Shown one piece after another: positions 13,601 to 23,420 of a stretch of DNA of 64,000 nt (position 1 is the first letter of the stretch; every line of letters begins with the position of its first letter). Origin of the DNA: Oasisia sp. SBJ-2009 (lineage: Eukaryota; Annelida; Polychaeta; Sabellida; Siboglinidae). Under the pieces are notes generated by a model. The model ran no database searches, had not been told where the DNA came from, and saw only the letters and a program-made list of their open reading frames with translations. The stretch lies in NCBI GenBank assembly GCA_964017155.1, contig OZ024863.1:39691617-39755616 (forward strand), given 5' to 3'. The position numbers and the translations under genes were made by a program.

Positions 13601-14453
13601 AGCATGCCACACTCTATTGATTAATTGTAAGTTGTACCATTAATAGGGAGCAGAAACTCCCAAAAAATGAACAAATTAAAGATTTTAAAATAAAAGTTAA
13701 ACTTAAATTTAAAAGAAGTTTGCCAACTTTTTTCACTGGTCTAGTTTCTAGTTTTTGTTTTTTGGGAGTACCTATCAATTTAAAATCTGCAGTTAATTCT
13801 CTGGGTGGCAATCTGGTTAAATTCACAATATTTAACAAGATTGATAACCTGACTTGGAAAGTCTTGACGTAAGTAACAAATTTGCATTATTTATGATATC
13901 ATTATTTTGACAGCCATTGCATTGTTGTTGTAAATTAATCCTCTTTCAAGTGCTATTGTGTGTCTGTCATCAATCTATCCCTGACAAAGACACTGTGGTT
14001 TCATTACAGCAGAACCAATTAAAGGACCTTACACTTGATATTCTGACCTTTACTTATATATTATATGTCAATTATTTAAATTTGTACATTTATGGTCAAA
14101 ACAAACAAATCAATCTGTCTGATGACTCAGGCCTACAGAACAGCTACAAACATATATTTCAAAGTATGTGTGCCAATTCAGCTGTGGTACCTTTCCTTAC
14201 TCCTCATGTGTCCTAATACATAAACAATTTTAAGGGAGGTATCTTGGGAAATTGCAGAGGGGTTCCCTCTTGCTAAAAAGTTACACTTTTCCAACTGCAC
14301 ATTTATTGTGTAACAAATGGTCAAATCTCTAGCACTGAAGAGTAAACTTATTACATTTTTGTAGCAGGACTAAGCATTCAACATTTGTTGAGAAAATGTT
14401 GTCCAATATTTAAGCACTGTGCATAATATAAGGCAGAATGGATAGTATACACA

Positions 14454-14497
<44 letters not shown>

Positions 14498-17400
14498 CCA
14501 AATGCAACACACACACACACAACATGCATACACACAAACACGTGCGTGTGTTTGTGTGTGTGCGTGTTGTGTGTGTGTACATGGAATAACATAAAGAAAT
14601 ATCACACCTGTGTACAGGTGTAGTTCATAGTGCTGAGAATGTTGGTCTTGTCATCTATGCATGGTTACAGGATGTAAACAAACAATTCAGTGTCCTTTCA
14701 AGTGGCCAATTAGGCAGTGTGACTAAGGCTATATTGCAAATTACTTAGCTGGCCACCAACAAGTGCTTGCTGGCAACCAGGTGCGTAAATTAGGCAGCAG
14801 AATGGATCAAATGTAAGCTACAGAAACAGTACTAATGTTACTTAATTAATCCATTATAATCATTATTGTGTACTTAGCAACTAAAAAAAATAAGCAATTC
14901 AAATCATAGCAGTTTTGATATTCCAAAATTTTCATCAAATTCCGTTTTGTGTTGTGTACCATATTCGGATATTTATATGGCTTGGAAACCACTTTTTATA
15001 GTTACAAGAATTCCACACATGCATGTTTGTGCTAATTATAGGCTTAGGGTTGCAATTTGGTTAAATTTACTAAACAGTAAACTAAATTTATTAGTGCCAA
15101 ATAACAGAATGATGTGCACACATGTTCATAATTTCATCTGTAAATTATCAATGATCGATCCATCGCTCTGATAACCTGTGCATCGTCATAATCTTAACAA
15201 TTCTGGTCTGTTGCATTTTTCTGCTTACACATCAGGGGAATTAGGCTCAACTGAAGTTAATGTTACAATTATTACAATTATCACAAAAGGAAAATTTTCA
15301 TCAAACTATGTGATTTCCGTTTACATCCATATTGAGCTAATTAATTTTCATTGTGTTTTTAGTCCAACTCTGCCGATAATTCTGCTGTAAGCCTAGTCAC
15401 CTACCTATAACTTTCTGTAGAGACCCGTCCACCCATCATTTGGATGGGTAAAAACGAATATGGATGGGAAGAAATGTGGGTAATATGGGTAAAAAATGAA
15501 GGAGCAAAAAATATACAAATTGTCTTCCAAAACTATAGATATTGTTAGTTATGCCTTGTAAGTGAGTGTAAATGGTGACATATGTGTGTTTGTAGCCCAT
15601 TTCAGGTCATCAGGCACATTTGAAAGTTTGTAAACTGGCTTAACAGTTAACATCCATGTGTCCATCAAAACATGTGTGACTGGTTATAATTTTGTCCTGC
15701 ATAAAGCCCTGCACCTACCCCTCGGCATGTGTCATTTTTGCGAGGTCCTTTGTGCTGGCCCAGAGAACGTGGATGACGTAGGCGTAGCAGTAGACCATGA
15801 CAGCCATGGGCAGGATGAACATGATGATGAGCTGGTACCACGCGAACAGGATCCGCTCTCCATTGCTGTTCACGTTGCAGTCGGAACACGTCACCTTTAT
15901 GACGTACGTCTCGCTGTTGTAGTACATGCCCACTGTCGTACTCTGCGGACAACCATGTCACAATTACATATGGGAAATATCATAAACAAACAGTAGCAAT
16001 TGAACTATCCGTAGTGTGACCCAAACTGTTAAGTGATCAAAACAGTAGCAATTGAACTATCCGTCATGTGACCCAAACTGTCAAGTGATCAAAACAACAG
16101 CAATAGCGCTTGTCGCGAATGACGTCACGCGCCATCATGAATATTCATAGATTGTACATCCGGGTAGTCGGTCGGACAAACAGGCCAAAATGGCCTGCAG
16201 CTATGCTAATCCATCGATCATTTTATGCGAAGAAGACTTCCCAGGTGCTAGAAACGGCATGAAAGTCAAACCTTCCATGTGTTCCCGATGGCCATAACAT
16301 AACACTACGGCACACACCGTAGCAACAGTGTTTTGTAGTTACCATCGTATTTTATACGCGATATAACATGAGACACTCGCAGCTTTTGTAAGTTCGTTCA
16401 CGTTGTCCGACCGATGTTTGTCCGACTCTAAGATAGCCGCCGCGCAGGGGCAGTCGCACAGTCTATATTTAGACCTACGGCTCAATTGCGACAAGCGCTA
16501 TTGAACTATTCGTCATGTGACCCAAACTGTCAAGTGATCAAAACAGTAGCAATTGAACTATCCGTCATGTGACCCAAACTGTCAAGTGATCAGAAAATGT
16601 CTGGTTGAACATGTGCTTTTCTCGTATATGCTGTTGAAAATGTTTATGACAAGCCTAAGAGAAAGTTGTTATAGTGTCAATGCAGGAATGTTTGCACTAG
16701 GAGATGTGATGTCATAGTTGCAATGAGAATATACTTGTAATGTTTTGCCGGCCTTACTTGCATGTTTTTGACATGTAATCTGCAGTAGTGCGTACTCCAT
16801 TTAAACCATCATGCACACCTGTCAGTTGATGTATTAATTTGGCCAATCAGCACCTTTCATTTCAAGTGCTTCTGAATACACACATACAACTTGCACAACT
16901 AATCTAGTGATTTGGCTAATTTCCTTACAAGTGATTGTGCTGTAGTATTACATTACTATGTACATATACCAGGGGATCCTTTCATTCCTTAATTGTGATC
17001 ATGTATACAGTGTCAACACAGAATGTGCCTCAGGGATACGTCACTGGGACATTTTAGCTCGTGTGTCTCAGTAATAGTGTCAACATACTGCAGCACTCGA
17101 AACATACCTCACTGAACATACTGCAGCACTCGAAACAACCTCACTAAACATACTGCAGCACTCGAAACAACCTCACTAAACATACTGCAGCACTCGAAAC
17201 ATACCTCACTGAACATACTGCAGCACTCAAAACATACCTCACTAAACATATTACAGCATTCAAAACATACCTCACTGAACATATTGCAGCATTCAAAACA
17301 TACCTCACTGAACATATTGCAGCATTCAAAACATACCTCACTGAACATATTGCAGCACATGAAACATACCTCACTGAACATACTGCAGCACTCAAAACAT

Positions 17401-20233
17401 ACCTCACTAAACATACTGCAGCATTCAAAACATACCTCACTGAACATACTGCAGAACTCAAAATATACCTCACTGAACATACTGTAGCACTCGAAACATA
17501 CCTCACTAAACATACTGCAGCATTCAAAACATACCTCACTGAACATACTGCAGAACTCAAAATATACCTCACTGAACATACTGTAGCACTCGAAACATAC
17601 CTCACTAAACATACTGCAGCACCAAAAATATACCTCACTGAACATACTGCAGCACTCGAAACATACCTCACTGAACATACTGCAGCACTCAAAATATACC
17701 TCACTGAACATACTGCAGCACTCAAAATAGACCTCACTATATACGGCAGAACTCTAAATATATCTCACTGAAAATACAGCAGAACTCAAAAGATATATCA
17801 CTGAACTTACTGCAGTATTCAAAATATATTGGACATACTGCTGACATCCAAAAGGCCTAGAAATCTGAGTATCTTTTGCTAGTTGCTAGTGCTTGGATTC
17901 TGTGAAATATATGCAGGTTGAGTTATATTTCAGTCAAACTATTAAGTTGTTTTCTAACGACTGCACTGGAGGAGCTATATTCAGTTATTATCCGTAACAT
18001 TATAAAACGTTCTTGTATAACCTTACGTGGAAAGTTCACACTGACTGTTCGGACACATGCATCATTTTAATCTAATTTAATCTAATTTAACTGTAAGCCA
18101 AGAACAGGTTCACGCAGATGTTATTGCATTATTCCAGAGCAACAATTACATAACTTAAGTAAAAAAGCATAATTGAAATTCGTATGAATACACTTTGGCA
18201 TGTAGTCTGTGCACATAACACATTCAGGTTAAGTGTACACAGACACACATGTATGTAGACATTTGCACTCATGCTTGCATAGCCAAACAAATGTGCATTT
18301 TGCACAATTTCCCTGGGAAGTGTTCAGGCAAACTGTCATGTTATTCTCAGACACCATTTTATGCAGCTGACTGAATTGGGACAATGAACAATCACCCACA
18401 GGCTCTGAATGAGAGCGAAAGAGGGTAACCTTCTAATATCTGTTGAATGTCACATATCAGAATTCAGTTAATTGTGACTGAAGTTTGTAAGAAAATATGT
18501 TATAAATCGATTATGAAAGACCACATGAAAGACTTCTTGCAGTTTTGCATCTATCATGATATACATGCCAGCTGTGGTGTTGTTATAGAGCTGAGTCAAT
18601 GAGAAAACTGTGTGTAGCATACAATAATGTGTTTAGATTTTTATGCAGTGAACCTCGAGATTGTAGTGCGAGTTTATGTTTGTGTCAAGAGGCTTATACC
18701 CACATGTAAAATGTTAATAAGAAAAAATGTGTATAGTTTTTTGAGGTGTATAGCTAGATCGGGCAATGCAATGTTCCAGAATAAAGTTACTGAATTGAAT
18801 ATAACAAATATATTAAGTTAATATGAATTCGCTACTTGACAAACTGGGAGACATATTCTCCACATAGATGCGACCGCTGGAAGCATGGTGCTGGAGTATT
18901 TGCGAGAACTCACCATGATGTAAAGTGTCGGTGAAGACAGTGTGATGGCGACCACCCACACGCCAGCGATGAGCTTCTTTGTGTTTCCCATGGTGCACCA
19001 GGAGCGAGCCTTCAGTGGGTGCACAATGACAATATACCTGCAACAATGACACAATTGCTGAGCTAATACCACTGTTGTTTCTTAGAATGAGTGTCAAAAT
19101 AATACTCAGCTTTCCTCCTGAGAGTCCAAAGATTAGACTAAGCCGTCCTCTTTATATCTGACCAGTGGGGACAATCTGAGAAAGGTAACGATACTAGAAG
19201 TCAGCTGTTGCATTCTGGGTCTGGTTTGTGTTCTTCTGTAGAGTTAGTAAGCTCACTACATTTACCCTCGTGCATAACTGCATATAGCTTTATGCAGAGA
19301 CCTGTCCACCCGTCATTTGGACGGGTAAAAACCATCATGGACGGGTAGAAATATGGGTGGACAGGTACAAAAATGAAGGAGCAAAAAAAGTCTTCCAAAA
19401 CCATAGATATTGTCAGTTATGCCTCAAAAGTGAGTTTAAATGTGTCACATGTGTGTATGTAGTCCATTTTAGGGTCATCACACACATTTAATGTTTGTAA
19501 ACTGGCTTAACAGTTAACATCCATGTGTCTACCAAAACATGTGTGACTGGCAACAATTTGGTTCTGCATAAAGCCCTGCCCTCGTGTGTAGGATTTTCAC
19601 TTTCGTGCCATCGACACCAGAGAAAACACAGCTTAGACATAGGCAACTTGGTCTGAATTAAATTCCATGTTTTGAACCAACAGAGAACAGCTAGGTGGCC
19701 AGAGTGTTGAGTCTTTGGTCTGATGCTACACGTCCACACCGCTTTGTCTCTCAGTCAATCGTTCAGGCGAAATCTACATCCTAATGGAAATAATGGCTGC
19801 ATATGTTATCTACTATAATAGATTGAACAGGTAAAGCACTCTATCACAGAAGCTTTGTAAGAACCACATTTCCACTTTAACTAAGTGACAATTATATGCC
19901 ATTTAGTAATTCCATATTGAAAACCATAACAATTCACAATAAAATATATATGCATTCGTGCCAATTTCTCTTGATGTTGGTTATGTTTGTGTCCCACTAA
20001 AGACTTGATGTGGAGTTTTTTCTTCAATATAAAACAAGAGTAAAGTCAGTTGTAGCCATTTGTTAATAATTAAGTACTATGTATAATATTATTATTATAT
20101 ATTTATTTATTCTGCTACTTTATATACAACCTTATGTAGATATATGTGTATGTGCATGCATGTATGTATATGTATGTGTATGTATGTATATGTGTGTATG
20201 TGATGTATATGTATATATATGTATGTGTATGTG

Positions 20234-20284
<51 letters not shown>

Positions 20285-20936
20285 GTATGTATATATATAT
20301 ATATATGTATGTATATATGTATGTATATTTTCTTGAATACATTGACATATGATATAGACTACAACAATGCCATCTGTTTAATTTTAGTTTCTCTTGTAGT
20401 TCTGTACAACACTGATTTAGACAAACATACCCATATGTTTTACTTGTACTTTTATTTATTTCTTAGGATGTTTTAATGTTGTCAACCCTACCGAACAGAG
20501 ATTCCATGTACTTTGGATTTTAGTGTCTAAATAAAGTGTATTATTATTGTTATTATTAAAGTATAAAGTACTGAAGACGTTTTTTTCTTCAAACAATTAC
20601 TATTAATTTGTAGAACAAGGTACCAAAAACTGGACAAATGCCCTGAAGTCCTTTGGACTACATTGTGAGTTTGCAATTAGTAACTAAATATTAATGATTA
20701 TTGGTGAATCATAGTTACGGTTCATTAAATATTATGATGGAAGTAAAATGTTGACATGTTTAGTGGAGACATGTCTGGGGTGAAACATTTTCAAGAGTAG
20801 ATCCTTTCTTGAATATTGAATTTGTTTGTGTAATAAGAAAATACTCTGCTGAATTGTATCCTGATACTCTGGTATTTACGCCGATTTCCAATGGTTGTAG
20901 AAAACTTGCAGGAGAGCTGGTAAAGTGAAATCTTCC

Positions 20937-20975
<39 letters not shown>

Positions 20976-22472
20976 TGTCAAACAAATTGGAAAAAAATTA
21001 AACATTTACTAGCTGAATAGGCCTGAGCAACGTTAGCATGAATCAATCAATCAGTCCCGACGATGAATGCAAAATTTGAGAAAACGTTGCTGACCAGTTT
21101 GTGAGATATAGCAGCTAATGACATATGCCAGTCACAGAGTGATGGCTATAAGTCAAAAAAAATTAATCAACAGGGCAATTACTACCACAAAACTGCCTTT
21201 AAGTTATCTACCAAATAGATGTAAAGTAAAAAATGGTCAATCATTCAAACTTATTCAACAGAAGCAACAAGTAAACAATTTCTGTGTGTCATCGGCAGGC
21301 AATATGTGTTTCAACGCATGATGGATCTCACCTATTTGTAACAACCTGATAAAAAGTCGTCGACACAACAATACGAGCATGTATTAAATCTCATCGGATT
21401 AATGGCAAGACTGAACACATCAACAGGAAAAAAAGAGGACTGATTTCATGGCTGGCCAATTACACCAGTGAAAAAAGGTTGTTGCTGATTATGTGAGACA
21501 AGTCGACACACATGCCTCATTTATAGTCTTAACTAAATCACTCTTCTACCACACCGATCTGGGGCGATGGGAAGAAGGCGGATGGGGGATCGAGAGCTTA
21601 GACACCTTGGTTGTCCACCAGTAAAATGCAGCAGTGCAACACAACAGGTTGATTAGAAAAAATCTGAACAAATTGCCAGAGGGCAGGCCATGGCCAAACA
21701 AGGACCCCCCAGAACTGGGCACAACAAACCTTGTAAACTGGCGTGGAACCAAATTGGCATGGCAACTAAATCCGTTTGCCCCTTGGTGTTGAAAATGTCA
21801 ACTCAGCAAGCGCTGCTAATTAACTAATTTGGGGTGTGTTCACACCTTCAAACCAACCATAACAATCGCGGCTGTGTGTGGGAGTGTCTACCCCACTGAT
21901 GACAACAACGATAACAATTAAGAATTAACTTCATTTACACTAGTCTCCGGAGTACAACTCTGCTCAAAGTTGCAAAAATAAAATACAAAGAATTTGGGAA
22001 CATACCTCTCCATGCTGACAGCTGTCAAGTTGAGGATGGATGCAGCCGCCGATAACATCTCAGCGAAGCTAGATATCTTGCACAGGGCGAGTCCCCCCGA
22101 CCAGAATCCTGCGTACTTCGACACAGTCTCATACGGCACACACAGCAGCAGGAAAATGACGTCTGAGATGGCGAGGCTGACCAGGAACGACGATGTCACA
22201 TTACGTGCCTTCCTGTTGGCCATCAGAGCAAACACAACCAGACTGTTGCCGATGATTCCGATGAGGAAGGCCAGTCCATATGTGATACTCGTCGGCCAGA
22301 AGGCGCGGTCCTCCGTCCACGAGCTCTGTACGGCCTCTAAGTCCTCCATGTAGTGCCTGAAATCTAGCTGCGTGCCATCCCAAGGCATCATCGGAACCGA
22401 CTGACTCGTGCCGTTGCTAGACGCGTAGGGTTTGGCACTGGTGCCAACACTGTAGGAATGTGGCACATTCAT
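6244..22472 (-). CDS. Class A GPCR, peptide-receptor-like (6 exons)
   Basis: Complete coding sequence: 22472-22006, 19037-18914, 15942-15719, 7796-7667, 7043-6915 and 6519-6244 join in phase into 449 residues ending in TAA. It is a seven-pass plasma-membrane receptor expected to couple an extracellular ligand, probably a neuropeptide, to heterotrimeric G proteins. Visible class A marks: GNSLVV (Asn76, TM1), LAISD (Asp104, TM2), Trp124 in loop 1, Cys131 at TM3 with Cys216 or Cys219 in loop 2 for the conserved disulfide, ERY (155-157), Pro242 in TM5, FCWAP (Pro333, TM6) and NPIIY (372-376, TM7). There is one N-terminal glycosylation sequon at Asn20. The cytoplasmic tail is Cys-rich and could be palmitoylated. 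The first ATG, at 22472, was chosen; an upstream non-coding exon is possible. The [11 protein letters not shown] segment recalls the TRH/ETH/CNMamide receptor neighbourhood, but the subtype is not resolved. Confidence 0.93.
6546..6838. repeat. Direct duplication in GPCR intron 5
   Basis: A 63-64 bp segment containing ATAATTATAGC, AATAAAATACAGGCCTG and ACAATTTCTTTCCAATAAT occurs at 6546-6609 and again at 6776-6838 in the same orientation. A 166-bp spacer with a (TA)n run near 6716-6749 lies between the copies. Confidence 0.85.
6915..7043 (-). CDS. GPCR exon 5 (TM6)
   Basis: Begins after TTTTTTGCAG with [12 protein letters not shown]. Codes TM6 with Cys330, Trp331 and Pro333 (the toggle-switch motif), then [12 protein letters not shown] (extracellular loop 3) and the start of TM7. 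It ends ATAATG|GTTTGT, phase 0; 129 bp. Confidence 0.93.
7604..7650. repeat. AT/GT microsatellite in intron 4
   Basis: An (AT)n run followed by GTGTGTGTG and another short AT run, just on the intron side of the exon 4 donor. The rest of this 623-bp intron shows nothing notable. Confidence 0.8.
7667..7796 (-). CDS. GPCR exon 4 (intracellular loop 3)
   Basis: Begins after TGTGCTTGCAG. It completes Gly272 and codes the charged third intracellular loop [19 protein letters not shown] through EIREARKQ, residues 272-315. It ends CAG|GTCAGT, phase 0. Its acceptor is the last member of a 30-bp tandem array. In this receptor class, loop 3 contributes to G-protein choice. Confidence 0.9.
7791..8160 (-). 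repeat. 30-bp array repeating the exon 4 splice acceptor
   Basis: About 13 units of 30 bp (two shortened to 20), plus-strand consensus TAACTCCTGCAAGCACAACG followed by TAACACAATC. On the gene's strand each unit reads TACGTTGTGCTTGCAG|GAGTTA, a good 3' splice site. The last unit is the true intron 3/exon 4 junction (GCTTGCAG|GAGCTA). All but one unit (CATGCA, near 8056) keep CAG|G. Splicing to the next acceptor upstream would add 30 nt in phase, reading GGG AGT TAG, which is a stop. Confidence 0.9.
8161..14440. other. Body of GPCR intron 3, mostly unique
   Basis: AT-rich intronic DNA with no supportable coding frame on either strand. Two minor structures were noted. An inverted pair, CTCCCAAAAAA and TTTTTTGGGAG, lies around 13657-13770. 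A stretch at 13796-13825 (ATTCTCTGGGTGGCAATCTG) closely resembles the LINE 3' tail at 54728-54752. Confidence 0.6.
14450..14580. repeat. (ACGC)n and (CA)n/(GT)n microsatellites
   Basis: A clean tetranucleotide ACGC run at 14452-14498 is followed by CA-rich then GT-rich halves. ACACACAAACACG and CGTGTGTTTGTGT are complementary, so the segment can form a hairpin. It lies inside intron 3. Confidence 0.9.
14581..15397. other. Intron 3 DNA, nothing recognised
   Basis: Unique AT-rich sequence between the microsatellite and the MITE-associated donor copy; no coding or RNA feature seen. Confidence 0.55.
15398..15405 (-). promoter_or_regulatory. Distal copy of exon 3 splice donor (TSD)
   Basis: CACCTACC on the plus strand, GGTAGGTG on the gene strand: an exact second copy of the exon 3 5' splice site. 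It was made by target-site duplication when the adjacent MITE inserted. Confidence 0.85.
15406..15711 (+). mobile_element. hAT MITE (family M), copy 1, at a splice donor
   Basis: A 306-bp element ending CTGCATAAAGCCCTG, with a mutated left end (ACTTTCTGTAGAGACC against the family's GCTTTATGCAGAGACC). It is flanked by a perfect 8-bp duplication, CACCTACC, at 15398-15405 and 15712-15719. It has no transposase frame. The interior shares CGTCC..TTTGGAYGGGTA and TTAACAGTTAACATCCATGT with four other copies in the window. It sits 7 bp inside intron 3 of the receptor gene. Confidence 0.9.
15712..15720 (-). promoter_or_regulatory. Active exon 3 splice donor inside the TSD
   Basis: On the gene strand the junction reads GAGGG|GTAGGTG, followed directly by the MITE end CAGGGC. 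Bases +1 to +7 of the intron are host sequence kept only because the insertion duplicated them. Confidence 0.85.
15719..15942 (-). CDS. GPCR exon 3 (extracellular loop 2, TM5)
   Basis: Begins after TTGTCCGCAG with STTVGMYY. Codes extracellular loop 2 (Cys216, Cys219) and TM5 ([12 protein letters not shown], Pro242). It ends phase 2 at GAGGG|GTAGGT. That donor lies entirely inside an 8-bp target-site duplication made by a MITE. Reading past it gives an immediate TAG. Confidence 0.93.
15989..16592. repeat. 52-bp tandem repeat split by an insertion
   Basis: Units containing CAGTAGCAATTGAACTATCC and GTGACCCAAACTGTCAAGTG repeat every 52 bp at 15989-16103 and resume at 16501-16592. The interruption is a separate element. 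The array lies in intron 2 of the receptor gene. Confidence 0.85.
16104..16500. mobile_element. Small DNA transposon inside the 52-bp array
   Basis: A 397-bp insertion whose left end, TAGCGCTTGTCGCGAA, is matched inverted at the right end, TTGCGACAAGCGCTA. Uninterrupted units read GCAATTGAAC where this copy reads GCAA|TAGCGC..GCGCTA|TTGAAC, so the join is defined by comparison with its neighbours. A clear target duplication is not visible. The interior is unusually rich in CpG, contains TGACGTCA-like words, and has an inverted GTCGGTCGGACAAAC motif. No coding frame is present. Confidence 0.8.
17085..17830. repeat. 33-bp tandem array
   Basis: About 20 tight copies of a unit containing CATACTGCAGCACTCGAAAC and ATACCTCACTGAA, followed by a few decayed copies. 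The 33-bp period (11 codons) gives long open frames on both strands that only translate the repeat. It is intronic (intron 2). Confidence 0.92.
17831..18913. other. Intron 2 remainder, nothing recognised
   Basis: Unique AT-rich DNA between the 33-bp array and exon 2. An imperfect TCTAATTTAA duplication near 18070 is the only small repeat seen. Confidence 0.55.
18914..19037 (-). CDS. GPCR exon 2 (loop 2 and TM4)
   Basis: Starts after TTGTTGCAG and completes Arg156 of ERY. Codes [14 protein letters not shown] (intracellular loop 2) and TM4 around residues 177-197, with the conserved Trp183 and Pro192. It ends TACATCATG|GTGAGT, phase 0. Confidence 0.93.
19273..19578 (+). mobile_element. hAT MITE (family M), copy 2
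   Basis: Flanked by a perfect 8-bp duplication, CCCTCGTG, at 19265-19272 and 19579-19586. The left end CATAACTGCATATAGCTTTA carries a short internal addition before GCTTTATGCAGA; the right end is TCTGCATAAAGCCCTG. It lies in intron 1, about 235 bp from the exon 2 acceptor, in the same orientation as copy 1. Confidence 0.9.
19579..20109. other. Intron 1 DNA, nothing recognised
   Basis: Unique AT-rich sequence with no supportable feature. Confidence 0.55.
20110..20335. repeat. (GTAT)n/(AT)n microsatellite
   Basis: Long low-complexity run alternating GTATGT, GTATAT and pure AT blocks; intronic. Confidence 0.92.
20938..20973. repeat. (AT)n microsatellite
   Basis: Uninterrupted AT dinucleotide run of about 36 bp in intron 1. 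Confidence 0.95.
20974..22005. other. Intron 1, exon 1-proximal part
   Basis: No repeat recognised. About 21540-21890 is less AT-rich than its surroundings and could be conserved intronic sequence, but nothing seen proves this. Confidence 0.5.
22006..22472 (-). CDS. GPCR exon 1 (N-terminus to TM3)
   Basis: Codes residues 1-155 plus two bases of Arg156. Holds the extracellular N-terminus (no cleavable signal peptide apparent), TM1 at about 61-85, TM2 at 95-117 and TM3 at 128-156. It ends ATGGAGAG|GTATGT, a good donor, phase 2, which splits the ERY motif. The ATG context is ACGATGA. Confidence 0.92.
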
Positions 22473-23159
22473 CGTTGCTGACGTTTCACTGTTGATCGCT
22501 GGCAGTAAACACACTAGAACTTGAAGACTGGGTTCAGGGATAGTATAACTGCGCCCTTTAGCAGTTGTTAGTCTTCTGTCGTCAGTGTCACTGTAAGGGT
22601 GACGCTAGGTAAATATGAAGACTCCTGGCGAGTGCAGAAATAGTCTGGCTTCCTTCTGCACCAACTGTCAGAGTTCATTCCTTGTCAAGAAGATGAACAC
22701 TCTATTGTCATTGTGTCTCTCATCAGATGACTAGACAGATGACGATGGTATTGTCATCGCTGTCACCACAATGTCCATGTAAAGCTCTGTCACGCAGAGT
22801 ACTCACGACAAATGGATTAGAGCAAAAAATACCAATCAGCTGTTTCTTGCTTCCGTTAGCCTCAGGCCACTGCTTACACACCAGCCGAACTGAAACAAAA
22901 TTATACAGTATAAACAAACTTCAACGATGATATCAATGAAAATTAGCAATACCATTAATATTATTATCAGGTATGAAACTCGACATGGTATTAAATTAAA
23001 TCTGTTTCACATTCAGTACAAGCTACTACTACTTGCTGAATGTTACATACATTGTTCAGAACACTGTCTGAAGTCCTTCAGTTGCAAATCTTGGTGTCAG
23101 TTGTCTACAAAACGTATAAATGCAATGACAGTTACCGTAAGTCTATAATGATGATAAAA
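22473..23159 (-). other. Presumed 5' flank or UTR of the GPCR gene
   Basis: Sequence upstream of the chosen ATG. No TATA-like element or splice junction could be assigned with confidence. A non-coding first exon is common in such genes and could lie here or farther away. Confidence 0.35.
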
Positions 23160-23420
23160 GCCGGAACTAAAACCCACATTGACCATCCTTCGGAATATGC
23201 ACGTCACTACACCGCGAAAGTTAATGCAGCGTTGAGACTTTTTGCACATCTAGAATCGAGTGGCTTGCATGGCAGCTATTTATCTGTGCGGGGCGACGCG
23301 GGACGCCGCTCAATTACACACCATTATCTGCTGTACCGTTTCCTCCTGCCGTGGTTTGAATGGCCCGTGTGACTGATTCGCGTGAACGATCTGAAACACG
23401 GCATTTATCACATACAGACA
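23160..23420. other. GC/CpG-richer stretch upstream of GPCR
   Basis: A local island containing GGGGCGACGCGGGACGCCGC and several other CG dinucleotides in an otherwise AT-rich region, about 0.7-0.9 kb upstream of the ATG. It could be a promoter or enhancer of the receptor gene; this is inference from composition and position only. Confidence 0.3.

Noticed and set aside
14378..14623. Short frames in CA/GT microsatellites (also 20079-20476, 34162-34570, 46058-46522, 60200-60579)
   Set aside because: Low-complexity translations with no biological support.
17109..17737. Cys-rich 200-residue minus-strand repeat protein
   Set aside because: It is the translation of the 33-bp intronic array; two frames are open equally and there is no unique coding flank.
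18627..18821. Small plus-strand gene next to GPCR exon 2
   Set aside because: Only 64 codons, no motif, intronic and antisense to the receptor.
22473..22514. Extending the receptor N-terminus 14 residues upstream
   Set aside because: That extension begins with GTG, not ATG; the first ATG, at 22472, is the supportable eukaryotic start.
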